DNA of 64,000 nt from Candidatus Poribacteria bacterium. Its GTDB lineage: Bacteria > Poribacteria > WGA-4E > WGA-3G. The stretch lies in assembly GCA_022821065.1 (NCBI GenBank), contig JAJEEK010000006.1, forward strand, positions 34,953 to 98,952. The letters run 5' to 3'. This document shows, piece after piece, positions 1 through 9,698 of this stretch; position 1 is the stretch's first letter, and each line of letters opens with the position of its first letter. The notes under the pieces are model-generated. The model was not told the origin of the DNA, made no database searches, and saw nothing but the letters and a program-made list of their open reading frames with translations. The translations under genes and the position numbers were made by a program.

Positions 1-374
1 ACGATGGACATGACGTGCCGTGGTATCGGAACAATACGGCGGCTGTGTTTGAATACCCAAAAGCATTAGCAATTCTTGAGTCAACGGCGTTGGAAGTTGA
101 TTCAGGTAAATCGAGGCGATTGGAAGTTTACGGGACACGCGGCAGTGCGATTCTTGAGCCACTTGAACCGCCAGCGTTGCGATTGTGCCTTGACGAGGGA
201 CGGGACGGGTATGCGAAAGGTTGGCAGACAGTGCCTGTGGAGCCGCGACCGCGTTATGTCGAAAGCCTTCGAGCCTTTGTCGCGGATATTCGGGGCGAGA
301 AATCTCCCGACCGTTCACTCGACCATGAGTTCACAGTTCAAGAAACGGTACTCCGAGCGGCGGGACTGCAATAA
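1..374 (+). CDS. Gfo/Idh/MocA-family oxidoreductase, C-terminal part (5' truncated)
   Basis: The reading frame is open from the left edge (frame of position 3) to the TAA at 372-374, so the start lies outside the window. The about 124 visible residues open with DGHDVPWYRNN and look like the C-terminal alpha/beta domain of a Gfo/Idh/MocA NAD(P)-dependent sugar-type oxidoreductase: a beta-sheet stretch, an LEVYGTRGSA segment typical of the substrate face, and a closing helix with VQETVLRAA. The Rossmann half is not present. Substrate cannot be told. A complete but unrelated copy of the same superfamily lies at 24997-26049. Confidence 0.7.
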   Translation, partial: DGHDVPWYRNNTAAVFEYPKALAILESTALEVDSGKSRRLEVYGTRGSAILEPLEPPALRLCLDEGRDGYAKGWQTVPVEPRPRYVESLRAFVADIRGEKSPDRSLDHEFTVQETVLRAAGLQ

Positions 375-396
375 TAGTGTGTTATCGCTACCGTCA

Positions 397-1341
397 TTAG
401 TCTTCATTTTCGATAACGACAACAGGGACAACTGTAACAGGAAAAGCCGACGGTTTGTAGCTTCCATCCGGTGCTTTGGTCGGGAACTTGTACTGAGGAT
501 CTGTTAGCAGTTCATAGACTGCAGTATCCCCAGTTTTAACCTGCTCTCTGGTGTTTAACTCCCATTCAACCTCGAGATCCTCGCTGCGTCCTGGAAAGTC
601 CTGCGTTCCTAATATCGATGTCAAAGCCCAGTAGATATACTCCGTAACCATGCAGCCGTAGTCGCAGGTTTCATCGGTATAGTGGTACCAAGCCTCTGCT
701 GGATAGCCGCTCTTGGGACCCTCTTTCGGTACTTTCTCGAAATATCCGCCACGGGCGGCATCCATGCACTTCGCTAAGGTGGACCCCCGTTTCTCTCCGA
801 ACACTTCCGGGTAAGCGTTGGCGTAACCATGTTGTGTAATAGGATGCAGGATTTCCTCTAATGCGCCGTCGTAGTATCCACCATCAGGAGCGTTAATTTT
901 CCCATCAACAAGGAAATCCGGCTTGGTTTCTTCGCCATAGAGGTCTTGACCGAACCGATAGCCTGCCTCTTCTATTCGATCCATTTCCAATGTTTCCATC
1001 TCCGCCTCTGTTCCGGGCATAATAATGAAGACGTTTCGGCTCACCAATTGGCTAAGAACCAACGGGTTGTCAGGAACACCGTCTTCGTCGTTATCGAGGT
1101 ATTGTGCCAAAACGTCTGCAGCGTGAGAGAGTTTATCTTCAGGTGTTGTTGGGCTTGCGAAGATGTGAACGCCGAAAACGTTGACATATCTGTCACAACC
1201 GACTGATCCAAAAACAGAAAATTTGCTCGGTATCTCTACGATTTCGACGTTCGGCGTTACTTCAATGTTTTTCATTACGTTGTCGGTAATGATTTGGGAT
1301 GATGCAAGTCCCATTAAAACCAGCATGATTCCAATAGTCAT
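397..1341 (-). CDS. exported hypothetical protein with Ca-binding-like DxDxDG loop
   Basis: I chose ATG at 1341 because the protein then opens with a short hydrophobic signal-like segment (MTIGIMLVLMGLASSQ); an upstream GTG at 1380 would add 13 charged residues. The 314-residue product has a DNDEDGVPDN motif near residues 83-92, like the calcium loops of thrombospondin type 3 or EF-hand-type repeats. A conserved-looking stretch EEILHPITQHGYANAYP is followed by several Cys and aromatic residues, so a metal site is conceivable. I do not recognise the family. The gene is convergent with the partial oxidoreductase upstream and is followed on the same strand side by a dehydrogenase, with no obvious functional link. 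Confidence 0.7.
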   Translation of the reverse strand: MTIGIMLVLMGLASSQIITDNVMKNIEVTPNVEIVEIPSKFSVFGSVGCDRYVNVFGVHIFASPTTPEDKLSHAADVLAQYLDNDEDGVPDNPLVLSQLVSRNVFIIMPGTEAEMETLEMDRIEEAGYRFGQDLYGEETKPDFLVDGKINAPDGGYYDGALEEILHPITQHGYANAYPEVFGEKRGSTLAKCMDAARGGYFEKVPKEGPKSGYPAEAWYHYTDETCDYGCMVTEYIYWALTSILGTQDFPGRSEDLEVEWELNTREQVKTGDTAVYELLTDPQYKFPTKAPDGSYKPSAFPVTVVPVVVIENED

Positions 1342-1392
1342 AGATTCTCTTTCCAATAAGCTAATTCTCTCTCGCAGCACATAGGTAAGCAG

Positions 1393-2424
1393 TTATGCGA
1401 AGCGGACACCTAACTTCACATTTTCACCCGGATGCGTTGCGATTTTCGGATACTCGACTAACAGATCATCAAAATCAACAACAGGATAAATAACAGGCTC
1501 AGACTTCAGACTGCCATCATAAAGGAGCCGTAAACTGATTTCAAAGAGTCTGCCTTCGTTCCAATTCGGATATTCTGGGTTCGGTTCGCTACAGGCGCGT
1601 GAGAAGACAATCGTCGGGCGATTGAAATGCGCTTCGGCACCGAGGTCTAATCCTGCGGGATAGATACCGGGCCACGCGCCAGCGACAACTGTCCCTAAAT
1701 ACATCACGCCGCGAATAGCATCCTGCAGTGCCGAATGGTGTCCACTATATTCAATACAGACATCGGCACCGCGTCTGTTGGTCGCTTTTTTAATCTCTAA
1801 ACCTGCGTCCTCTGTTGTAGGATCAATGACCATATCCGCGCCACATTCGAGTGCCACATTACGCCGTAATTCAAGCGGATCGACCCCAATAACGGGGTAA
1901 GCACCCGCTAACTTTGCGAGCTGCAGTGCCATCAACCCGATGCCACCGAGTCCAAAGACTGCCACTGCATCGCCAATACGGACATTACCGTCGCGCACCG
2001 CACCCAAGGCGAAATCTGTCGGGTCGAGACAGACAGCTGCCTGCCACGGTACACCATCAGGAAGTTTTCGGGTCCCTGCTGCGTTCCAAACATTTTCCTC
2101 GCGGAAGGAACTGTGCCGAAAAACTCGCTCTCCGACCTCAAATTCGGTAACGTCCGAACCGACCTCAGTTATTTCGCCGACACATATATTCCCAAGTCCT
2201 GAAGGGTAGTGTACCATCCCAGAGTTATTCGCTCGAAATATCTTATATTCGCCATCATAGCCCCCGCGCGGACTGGCATACCCCTTATACGATGCCATTT
2301 CTGAACCGTGTTTGGCGGCACCAAACCGGCTCTTGACCCGGATTTGGTCGGCTTGCAAAGGTGGGCTTTCATACTCTCGGAACGCGACCTGTTCTTGGGC
2401 AGGTGCAATGAGTTCTCTTGGCAT
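1393..2424 (-). CDS. MDR-family (zinc-type alcohol dehydrogenase-like) oxidoreductase
   Basis: Medium-chain dehydrogenase/reductase of about 343 residues. The C-terminal half has a clear nucleotide fold with VFGLGGIGLMALQLAKLAG followed by an acidic VIGVD, indicating NAD(H) rather than NADP(H) preference by family rule. The catalytic-zinc Cys near the N terminus is not visible: the equivalent region reads GAAKHGSEMASYKG, so this may be a zinc-independent or atypical member. ATG at 2424 is preferred; a TTG at 2481 would overlap the upstream gene but adds a stretch that belongs to a repeat-like leader (CGAACCGCAAGGAAA at 2448-2462). Substrate unknown. It probably follows the serine hydrolase in one transcript. 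Confidence 0.8.
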   Translation of the reverse strand: MPRELIAPAQEQVAFREYESPPLQADQIRVKSRFGAAKHGSEMASYKGYASPRGGYDGEYKIFRANNSGMVHYPSGLGNICVGEITEVGSDVTEFEVGERVFRHSSFREENVWNAAGTRKLPDGVPWQAAVCLDPTDFALGAVRDGNVRIGDAVAVFGLGGIGLMALQLAKLAGAYPVIGVDPLELRRNVALECGADMVIDPTTEDAGLEIKKATNRRGADVCIEYSGHHSALQDAIRGVMYLGTVVAGAWPGIYPAGLDLGAEAHFNRPTIVFSRACSEPNPEYPNWNEGRLFEISLRLLYDGSLKSEPVIYPVVDFDDLLVEYPKIATHPGENVKLGVRFA

Positions 2425-2477
2425 ATCGATTAGTTCCTTTTTTAAATTTTCCTTGCGGTTCGATACATTAAAACATT

Positions 2478-3767
2478 TCAATCGGTGATCGCTTGGTAGC
2501 TGAGGATCCGAATTCTTTCCGCGATATCTCCAGCACCGGGATGCAATTGCGCCATAAAGATGCCGATCATCTCTTCTTGAGGGTCAATGAAGAAACTGGT
2601 ATAAAAGAAACCGCCACCACCATACACATCGACCGAACCGAGTGCCTTAAGGTTTGGTTCATCTCTGACGATGCTGAAACCGAACCCGAATCCGTAGTCA
2701 ACACCCATCTCATCGAGCTGATGCGTTGTCATCAATTCAACAGTTTTCCGACTCAACAGTCGGACACCGTTAAATTCTCCGCGGTTGAGTATCATCTGGG
2801 CAAAACGGGCATAGTCAGAGGCAGTAGAGACTAACCCAGCACCACCAGAGAAATAGGTTTGTGGACCGTTGTATGGATAGTCCGTTGAATAGATCAGCGA
2901 ACCGGCGACTGTCGGTTCTTTGGGTTTTCGCATGATCGGTCCGTTATCGATTCGTTCATATACCGTCGCAAGCCGTTCACGTTTCGCTTCTGAGATGAAG
3001 AAGTGTGTATCTGTCATACCGAGCGGTTTAAAAATACGCTCAGCGAAAAACTGATCCAGCGGCATCCCGGATACGACTTCGACGAGATAACCGAGCACAT
3101 CTATGGATAGACCGTACTCAATATCTTCTCCGGGTTGATGCAACAGCGGAATCGTTGCCAATACTTTCATCTTCTCCGCAAGCGTGCCTTCATCCTGCAG
3201 AAGTCCGTGCGTGATACCCGCATCGTTGTATAGCGGACCGAGCCGTTCATTCCAATGATACGTTAGACCAGACGTGTGAGTGAGTAGGTGCCGGATGGTA
3301 ATCTGGCGCGTTGCTGGGACAGGTGATGCCGCGTCTTCGGCGTCTTCCGGTGGCAGCACATACATCTCCTTAAAAGCCGGAATGAACTTTGAGACCGGTT
3401 CATGCAACAAGAAATGCCCTTCTTCATAAAGCATCATCACAGCAACGCATGTGACCTGTTTCGTCATTGATGCGATACGAAAAATCGTATCGCGCTGCAT
3501 CGGTTTTTCTGCCTCAACATCCATCATACCGTAAGCACCGAGATACGCAATTTTTCCGTGCCTCGCTACCAGTGTAACAGCACCAGCGATTTTCTTTTCA
3601 GCGATGTGCTTTTCCATGACCCTATCGATTCTTGAGAGTCTTTCGGTGGAGAGTCCAACTGCTTCAGGTTCCACCATCTGGAAGCCCTGGCTGAAGGCAG
3701 GGGCCGTTAGAACCGATAGGAACAATATATAAACTAAAATCCGGTCTGTTTTTTTCAGATAAACCAT
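2478..3767 (-). CDS. serine hydrolase, beta-lactamase/PBP4*/EstB-like (class C fold)
   Basis: 429 residues with a signal peptide (hydrophobic residues 10-26 ending AFS). The catalytic SxxK tetrad is SMTK at residues 100-103. The second motif is YGLS (about 218-221), the Tyr-x-Asn/Ser position of class C enzymes, and a Gly-rich VYGGGGFF near the C terminus stands for the third motif. HTSGLTY around 164-170 is typical of the beta-lactamase-like esterase/D-aminopeptidase family. Family members act in the periplasm as esterases, DD-peptidases or D-amino-acid peptidases; which one is not determinable here. The start is supported by GAGAGG four bases upstream. Confidence 0.85.
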   Translation of the reverse strand: MVYLKKTDRILVYILFLSVLTAPAFSQGFQMVEPEAVGLSTERLSRIDRVMEKHIAEKKIAGAVTLVARHGKIAYLGAYGMMDVEAEKPMQRDTIFRIASMTKQVTCVAVMMLYEEGHFLLHEPVSKFIPAFKEMYVLPPEDAEDAASPVPATRQITIRHLLTHTSGLTYHWNERLGPLYNDAGITHGLLQDEGTLAEKMKVLATIPLLHQPGEDIEYGLSIDVLGYLVEVVSGMPLDQFFAERIFKPLGMTDTHFFISEAKRERLATVYERIDNGPIMRKPKEPTVAGSLIYSTDYPYNGPQTYFSGGAGLVSTASDYARFAQMILNRGEFNGVRLLSRKTVELMTTHQLDEMGVDYGFGFGFSIVRDEPNLKALGSVDVYGGGGFFYTSFFIDPQEEMIGIFMAQLHPGAGDIAERIRILSYQAITD

Positions 3768-3889
3768 GCTGCCTCTCTTTTCTTGTTTTCCGAGCCCCGA
3801 TGGAGTGCCTACTACTGTGCCCGTTCTTGGATCGCGGACGTGCGATGAATCGCACGACTACGAACCAATCCTCAAAGTCAAAGTTGGTG

Positions 3890-5329
3890 TTAAGCCAGAA
3901 TGTCCTGGACGACGTGTCCGTGGACATCTGTGAGACGGAAATCTCGACCTTGGAAGCGGTAGACGAGTTTTTCGTGGTTAATCCCGAAGAGGTGGAGCAT
4001 TGTGGCGTGGAAGTCGTGGACATGCACGATATCTTCAACGGCGTTGTACCCTAATTCGTCGGTGTTCCCGTAACTGATACCCCCTTTGACACCACCACCT
4101 GCCATCCACATGGAGAACCCGCGGATGTGATGGTCGCGTCCGCTACCTTGTGCCATCGGTGTCCGTCCAAACTCACCACCCCAGACGACTAAGGTTTCGT
4201 CCAACATCCCGCGCTGTTTGAGGTCGTTGACGAGCGCGGCGGTTGCCTTATCGACATAACCAGAGGTTGTCTTGATGGCGTTCTCAATACCGCCGTGATG
4301 GTCCCAACCGCGATGGTAGAGTTGAATGAACCGGACACCACGTTCTGCTAACCGGCGCGCGAGCAGACAGTTTGAGGCATAAGAGCCGTCGCCTGGTTTC
4401 GCGCCGTACATATCAAGAATATGCTGCGGCTCTTTAGAGATGTCGGTTAATTCGGGGACACTCGTCTGCATTCGGAACGCCATTTCGTATTGGCTGATCC
4501 GCGTTGCGATTGTCGGGTCGTCCACGGTCTCGTCAAGCATCCCGTTCAATGCTTGCACGGCATCTATAACGTCGCGCTGCTGTTCTGTGTCCACACCGCC
4601 CGGATTAGCAACATAGTGAACAGGATCGCCTGTTGAGTGGAACTGCACGCCTTGAAATTGACCCGGGAGGAATCCGCTATGCCACTGCCGCGTCGCAATC
4701 GGTTGGTCCTGTCCGCCACCAGAGGAGATCAGGACAACATAACCCGGTAGGTTCTCGTTTTCACTCCCAAGTCCGTAGAGTAGCCACGACCCCATACTCG
4801 GTCTACCAGCAATCGCAGTACCGGTATTCATGAAGGTATGTGCCGGATCGTGATTGATCTGCTCAGTCTTCAGGGAACGGACGATGCAAATATCGTCAGC
4901 GAGGCTTCCGATATGTGGGAATGCTGTGCTCATCTCCTGACCGGATTCCCCGAATTTCTGAAATTCGTGTGTCGGACCTAAGCATTTGAGCCTGTTCGCT
5001 TGTCCTTGGAGTTGTGCGATCGGCTGTCCTTCGGTGAAAGACTTCGGCATCGGTTGCCCATGCAGTTCAGCGAGTTTCGGTTTGTAGTCCAAAGTCTCTA
5101 AATGTGAAGGACCGCCAGCCATGCAGAGATGTATAATCCGTTTCGCTTTTGGTGGCACGTATGGCTGGGTAATAATTCCCTGCCATTTCTCAATCTCCGG
5201 TGCAGCGTTGATAATTGAGGGTGTCAGTAAAGATGCAAGGGCAAGGGAGCCGACACCCCGCACCGTTTTCCCAAGAAATGTACGTCTCGTAAGTTGAAGA
5301 TTGTCCTGTTCATGAATATCTATAGCCAT
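3890..5329 (-). CDS. DUF1501 (sulfatase-like) Tat-exported protein
   Basis: About 479 residues from ATG at 5329, which has an excellent GGAGG seven bases upstream; the longer frame to 5368 lacks this. The N terminus carries a twin-arginine signal, LTRRTFLGKTV, followed by a hydrophobic stretch. The body matches the DUF1501 family abundant in Planctomycetes: LCMAGGPSHLETLDYKP, GWDHHGGIENA, WGGEFGRTP and GRDHH are family hallmarks related to the alkaline phosphatase/sulfatase fold. In other genomes DUF1501 genes pair with PSD1 cytochromes, as here (the gene at 5583-8666), suggesting a shared surface or periplasmic degradation complex; that role is inference. Confidence 0.9.
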   Translation of the reverse strand: MAIDIHEQDNLQLTRRTFLGKTVRGVGSLALASLLTPSIINAAPEIEKWQGIITQPYVPPKAKRIIHLCMAGGPSHLETLDYKPKLAELHGQPMPKSFTEGQPIAQLQGQANRLKCLGPTHEFQKFGESGQEMSTAFPHIGSLADDICIVRSLKTEQINHDPAHTFMNTGTAIAGRPSMGSWLLYGLGSENENLPGYVVLISSGGGQDQPIATRQWHSGFLPGQFQGVQFHSTGDPVHYVANPGGVDTEQQRDVIDAVQALNGMLDETVDDPTIATRISQYEMAFRMQTSVPELTDISKEPQHILDMYGAKPGDGSYASNCLLARRLAERGVRFIQLYHRGWDHHGGIENAIKTTSGYVDKATAALVNDLKQRGMLDETLVVWGGEFGRTPMAQGSGRDHHIRGFSMWMAGGGVKGGISYGNTDELGYNAVEDIVHVHDFHATMLHLFGINHEKLVYRFQGRDFRLTDVHGHVVQDILA

Positions 5330-5354
5330 ACCTATTACCTCCTGTTCATTTGGA

Positions 5355-5579
5355 TCATCTGTGTCCAATCAGATTCCCAGAATACGATTTTTGCGCTGGT
5401 CTATTTAGTTTCTGACACGTCTCCAGATAATCTTCTACGGCTTCTTCAAAAGCCACTTGAAGTTCAGGGACAGTGTCAGCATGAAATCCAACGATGTCAG
5501 TGATTCCAGCAATATGACCGACAAGACATCTATCTTCTTCGCTGTACGCAATATCAGCACTATAGCCTTTGTACATCAT
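5355..5579 (-). CDS. truncated HicB-like antitoxin (orphan)
   Basis: 74 residues matching the N-terminal RNase H-like fold of HicB-type antitoxins: MYKGYSADIAYSEEDRCLVG, then GFHADTVPELQVAFEEAVEDYLETC. Family members normally continue past KPYSG into a ribbon-helix-helix DNA-binding segment (FxxRxPPELH). Here the sequence reads KSYSGNLIGHR and stops, so the DNA-binding end is missing. No HicA toxin gene is adjacent. It is squeezed between the PSD1 gene (3 bp away) and the DUF1501 gene (25 bp). I read it as a decaying or repurposed antitoxin. Confidence 0.7.
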   Translation of the reverse strand: MMYKGYSADIAYSEEDRCLVGHIAGITDIVGFHADTVPELQVAFEEAVEDYLETCQKLNRPAQKSYSGNLIGHR

Positions 5580-5582
5580 ATT

Positions 5583-8500
5583 TCAATACCGCGTAATCGT
5601 CTCATGCAGGTTCAATATGACGCGTGCGACGGAAGTCCATGCGGCGAGTTCGTCGGGGTCAACATCTTCTGTTACAGGTGCTTCACCCGTTGCGATCAAA
5701 GCACCCGCAGCATCAGGATTGCTCGTGTACTCGGTTTTGTGTTTTTCATAGAGACTCGTCATAACCTCCAATTCCTTCGGCTGTGGTAGACGAGACAATA
5801 CCGATTGGTACGCCCAGTTGATGCGGTCTTCGACAGAATCCCCGCCTTCCCCGATCATCCGTGCCGCAAAGACACGCGCCGCCTCAACGTAAGTCGGATC
5901 GTTGAGTAAGGTGAGTGCCTGCATGGGTGTATTGGAGGTCGCGCGCTCGGCGGTGCATTCCTGACGGCTCGGCGCATCAAACGCCATCATACTCGGATGC
6001 AAGAAAGTCCGCTGCCAGTGCGTATAGAGACCGCGGCGATACTGATCCGCTCCCTTGTCGGGCACATAGGTACGTTTCGGGAAGTTCAAGTTAGAGTAGT
6101 ACCCTTTCGGTTGGTAGGGTTTCACACTCGGTCCACCGATTTTCGGAACGAGGAGCCCACTCAATAGCAGCATATTATCGCGGATCGTCTCGGCATCGAG
6201 TCGCCAGCGAGATTGACGTGCGATTAAGCGGTTGTAAGGGTCTTTTTCCTCCAAGACTTCCGTCGGTTTCGAGGATTGACGGTAAGCGTTTGAGGTGACC
6301 ATAAGTTTCACAATATGCTTGACGTTCCAACCGCTCTCCATAAATTCCACTGCAAGCCAATCGAGCAACTCAGGATGTACAGGAGCTTCACCTTGTGCCC
6401 CGAGGTCATCCAAGACACGTGAGAGACCGGTTCCGAAATAGCGTGCCCAGAGTCGGTTCACAAAGGTGCGTGCTGTCAGCGGATTCTCCTTTGAGACGAC
6501 CCATCGCGCGAAGTCCAATCGGGTTGGACGGCGGTTCTTTATATTCAGGTCGCCAAGGAAGTTCGGTATCATCGGCTCGACGATCTCACCGGAATCGTCC
6601 ATCCAGTTACCTCGTGGTAGCACGCGGGTCGTACGCGGTTGTGTAGACACCGTGGTGAGTGAGTAGGGAATCTCCTGTTCGATTTCGGTTTTCTGTTTCC
6701 GTAGAGCCGCCATCTGGTTTCGGATACCGTCGAGTGCAGGTGTAATACCGCGATGCGCCGCAGCGATCAGTTCGCGTTGGCTCGCCGTTCTGATGGAGCG
6801 GTCTATATGAATCGCGTCAATAACCTGCGATGTATGCGTATGTTTCACTGCCGATGCCTGCGTCGTTGCGATGCCTGCGACATCCCAGTAAGCGGTACCA
6901 CCGAACTGAACGAACGCGATACCGTTCAGAACCGTTTCAGGTTCCAAGCCGACAACTTCGGGGTCCACTTCAAGCCGCACCCATTTCCCAGTTTCCGGTA
7001 GCGGTCCCATCGGTCTGTGATCCGGTGCATCGGTTCCGATTTCACCGAATTTAATTTTATCTTCACCCCAAAACGCTCGATGGTTCCAATCCCCGTCATT
7101 CCATTGGAGCATGACTGTTTCCGGTGGCGTTTCCGGGTCAAGCCAGACGTAAGCGAACAGTTTATCGCCTTCAGCGAGTGTGAAGGTACGCTTCGCAGCG
7201 TGGAAATAGTGCTGAACCGTTTTCTCGGGTTCTGCTATCTGTTGACGTGAGAACTGCTCGCTGAAAACGGGTGCCTCGTTTTTACCGACGAATTTCCACG
7301 TGCCTTCGGTTCTACCACCGTTTGATTGGGCGTCGTCCACCCACGCGAAATCGGTCGGTTCTGTTGACACGAGCTGCGAACGGATATCGTTTTCCCATTC
7401 CGCCTGTTCTGCTTCTAAACCGGGTGATGATGCCTTAAATACGCGATCCAATTGTGCCAATGCGTCGTCAATCTCTTGCAGTGCTGATTCCTGTGAGGAT
7501 GTCGGCAGCATGACGACAGGTTCCCACTTACTTCTGCCGGGGTAGACGCCCGGCCCCTGAACATCGGCGAAAAATGCGGCGAAACTGTAGAAATCTTTCG
7601 CAGTATACGGGTCAAATTTATGGTCGTGGCACTGGGCACAACCGACAGTCGCCCCTAACCAGACAGATGCGGTCGTTCGGACGCGATCTGCGGCATAAAT
7701 CGCGAGATATTCTTTCGCTTGCGCGCCACCTTCTGAGGTCGTCTGATTCAGGCGGTTATAACCGGAAGCGATCTTCTGTTCAAGTGTGGCGTTCGGTAGG
7801 AGATCACCTGCAAGATTTTCGAGTGTGAACTGATCAAACGGCATGTTATCGTTAAAGGCTTTTATCACATAATCACGATAGGGCCAGATACTCACGTTTT
7901 CGTCAGCATGGTAACCGCTCGTATCCGCATAGCGCACGAGATCGAGCCAGTACATTGCCAACTGTTCACCGTACTGGGGTTTAGAGAGCAGTCTGTTGAC
8001 GAGTGCGTCATAGGCATCGGAGCTTTCATCTCTCAAGAAGTGTTCCACCTCAGCGGGGGGCGGTAGGAGTCCGTTCAGATCGAAGTTCAAACGCCGGATG
8101 AGCGTCCGTTTGTCCGCTTTGGGGGACGGTGTGAGTCCTTCTGCTTGTAGTCTACCGAGTATAAACGCGTCGATCGGGTTGTGGACCCATGCTGCGTTTT
8201 CGACGGTAGGCGGATCGACCCGTTCAGGCAGTTTGTAAACCCAGTGTTCTTCCCATTCTGCACCCTCAGCGATCCACTGGATGAGCGTTTCAATCTCTTT
8301 TTCTGTGGGTTGACGATTTGCGATCTGCGGCGGCATCCGCTGATCAATATTTTCGTGCGTTATCCGTAGCACCAGTTCGCTATTTTCGGGTTCACCGGGG
8401 ACGATGATCGGGTAACCGCTCGGGGCAGAGAACGCGCCTTCTTTGGTATCAAGCCGTAAATCGGCTTGACGTACCGCCGAATCGGGACCGTGACACGCAA

Positions 8501-8666
8501 AGCATTTATCTGACAAGATCGGAAGAACATCTCGATCAAACTGAAGTTTCTCAGCATCGGCGGGGTGCAACACCGTTGTCAGTCCGAAGAGGACGACGAT
8601 GAGACCCATACAACCGATGCGAATCCATGCTGAAGTCTCTAAATGTGATAGCTGAGTCGGTAACAT
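5583..8666 (-). CDS. PSD1-type cytochrome c protein (PSCyt1-DUF1549-DUF1553)
   Basis: About 1027 residues from ATG at 8666, preceded by GGAGGG eleven bases upstream. After a membrane/signal segment there is a haem-binding CFACH motif in the order FDRDVLPILSDKCFACHGPD, typical of planctomycete cytochrome C domains. DUF1549 follows with WLDLVRYADT and a second CAQCHDHKFDPY motif, then a concanavalin/laminin-like insert, and DUF1553 at the C terminus with TARTFVNRLWARYFGTG and ECTAERATSNTPMQALTLLNDP. These proteins pair with DUF1501 proteins, as here. The role is not settled; redox-linked polysaccharide or sulfate-ester breakdown at the cell surface is a reasonable family-level guess. Confidence 0.92.
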   Translation of the reverse strand: MLPTQLSHLETSAWIRIGCMGLIVVLFGLTTVLHPADAEKLQFDRDVLPILSDKCFACHGPDSAVRQADLRLDTKEGAFSAPSGYPIIVPGEPENSELVLRITHENIDQRMPPQIANRQPTEKEIETLIQWIAEGAEWEEHWVYKLPERVDPPTVENAAWVHNPIDAFILGRLQAEGLTPSPKADKRTLIRRLNFDLNGLLPPPAEVEHFLRDESSDAYDALVNRLLSKPQYGEQLAMYWLDLVRYADTSGYHADENVSIWPYRDYVIKAFNDNMPFDQFTLENLAGDLLPNATLEQKIASGYNRLNQTTSEGGAQAKEYLAIYAADRVRTTASVWLGATVGCAQCHDHKFDPYTAKDFYSFAAFFADVQGPGVYPGRSKWEPVVMLPTSSQESALQEIDDALAQLDRVFKASSPGLEAEQAEWENDIRSQLVSTEPTDFAWVDDAQSNGGRTEGTWKFVGKNEAPVFSEQFSRQQIAEPEKTVQHYFHAAKRTFTLAEGDKLFAYVWLDPETPPETVMLQWNDGDWNHRAFWGEDKIKFGEIGTDAPDHRPMGPLPETGKWVRLEVDPEVVGLEPETVLNGIAFVQFGGTAYWDVAGIATTQASAVKHTHTSQVIDAIHIDRSIRTASQRELIAAAHRGITPALDGIRNQMAALRKQKTEIEQEIPYSLTTVSTQPRTTRVLPRGNWMDDSGEIVEPMIPNFLGDLNIKNRRPTRLDFARWVVSKENPLTARTFVNRLWARYFGTGLSRVLDDLGAQGEAPVHPELLDWLAVEFMESGWNVKHIVKLMVTSNAYRQSSKPTEVLEEKDPYNRLIARQSRWRLDAETIRDNMLLLSGLLVPKIGGPSVKPYQPKGYYSNLNFPKRTYVPDKGADQYRRGLYTHWQRTFLHPSMMAFDAPSRQECTAERATSNTPMQALTLLNDPTYVEAARVFAARMIGEGGDSVEDRINWAYQSVLSRLPQPKELEVMTSLYEKHKTEYTSNPDAAGALIATGEAPVTEDVDPDELAAWTSVARVILNLHETITRY

Positions 8667-8852
8667 TACAGAATATTCCCTCCATTTATCGGCACAAGCA
8701 ATACGATACACCTTGCACATTGTCAGCCACTATAGCAATTCTTGAAATTGTTTATTGTACTATATCATTTACAACGGAATGTGTGCAAGAAAAATTGCGG
8801 AATAGTTTTGGATGAATAGTCATCGGTTGACAAGCCAAAACGAAATAATGTT

Positions 8853-8881
8853 TTGACACTGTTGACCATTTATGTTAGAAT
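8853..8881 (+). promoter_or_regulatory. sigma70-type promoter for the LamG gene
   Basis: TTGACA at 8853-8858, 17-bp spacer, TAGAAT at 8876-8881. It lies about 30 bp ahead of the chosen ATG at 8913. A second TTGACA sits at 8827 without a matching -10. Confidence 0.6.
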
Positions 8882-8912
8882 TGCTTCAGTTAAAATGCAA
8901 GGAGGTATTAAA

Positions 8913-9689
8913 ATGCTTAGATGTTTATGTTTGTTAGGGGTTATGGCGATCTGTGTATTCGCTGTTACGCTCTCTTATGCTGTCGAGGAAGAGGATATCG
9001 TCGTCTACTATTCTTTCGATAAGTTGAGCGGCGATACATTCACAGATGATTCCGGGAACGGGAACGATGCTAAGTTGGTTGGGAAAGGCTCACTCGTTGA
9101 TGGCGCGTTCAAGCAAGCCGTCCGCCTCAACGGCGGGATTGTGCAGATGGACGCCAACGATTTCGTTGTCCCGATCGGTAAGAACGGTGAAATCACGATG
9201 GAAGCGTGGTTCTATCTTAACGAACACAACGCTTACGATGGCATCATCTCGATTGAGGCTGTTGATGCTGGATGTTGTGAATTTCGGACAATGGTGAACC
9301 CGAACTTCAATCCGTTCTGGGATGCCGGGCATCATGCTGACAAGAGTCTCGGAAACTTCCAATTTGAATTAGATGAGTGGTACCACTACGTGTTAGTCGC
9401 CGATGGCAAGGACGGTAAGATTTATGTCAACGGCGAATTTATCGGTGAACAGGTAGAGAATTTCGAGTGGCCCGAGTTCAAAGAGGCGGCGATCTACATC
9501 GGGGCAGGCGAGAACCCGAACGTCCACAGAGTAGAAGACGCTATTATCGATGAAGTCGTCATTTACGCCAAAGCGTTGACGGAAGATGAAGTCCAAGAAT
9601 CTATGGAGCTGAGTGTTCCGGGCGTGCTTGCAGTTGAGGCGCGTGATAAATTGGCGGTGACATGGGGCGAGCTGAAAACCGATTTCTAA
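8913..9689 (+). CDS. exported LamG/concanavalin A-like domain protein
   Basis: 258 residues. The ATG at 8913 follows a perfect AAGGAGGT with six-base spacing, so the longer frame to 8853 is rejected. A signal peptide (MLRCLCLLGVMAICVFAVTLSYA) is followed by VVYYSFDKLSGDTFTDDSGNGND, the opening of LamG_3/concanavalin A-like domains, and closes with the characteristic WYHYVLVADGKDGKIYVNG and IDEVVIYAKALTEDEVQ. Such domains bind carbohydrate or serve as adhesion modules. The protein carries no catalytic domain. A strong hairpin follows the stop, so it is probably monocistronic. Confidence 0.88.
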   Translation: MLRCLCLLGVMAICVFAVTLSYAVEEEDIVVYYSFDKLSGDTFTDDSGNGNDAKLVGKGSLVDGAFKQAVRLNGGIVQMDANDFVVPIGKNGEITMEAWFYLNEHNAYDGIISIEAVDAGCCEFRTMVNPNFNPFWDAGHHADKSLGNFQFELDEWYHYVLVADGKDGKIYVNGEFIGEQVENFEWPEFKEAAIYIGAGENPNVHRVEDAIIDEVVIYAKALTEDEVQESMELSVPGVLAVEARDKLAVTWGELKTDF

Positions 9690-9698
9690 TAATATAAT

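Noticed and set aside
2425..2481. Longer N terminus for the MDR dehydrogenase from TTG at 2481
   Set aside because: The extra segment is repeat-like leader DNA; MPRELIAPA at 2424 gives a normal family start.
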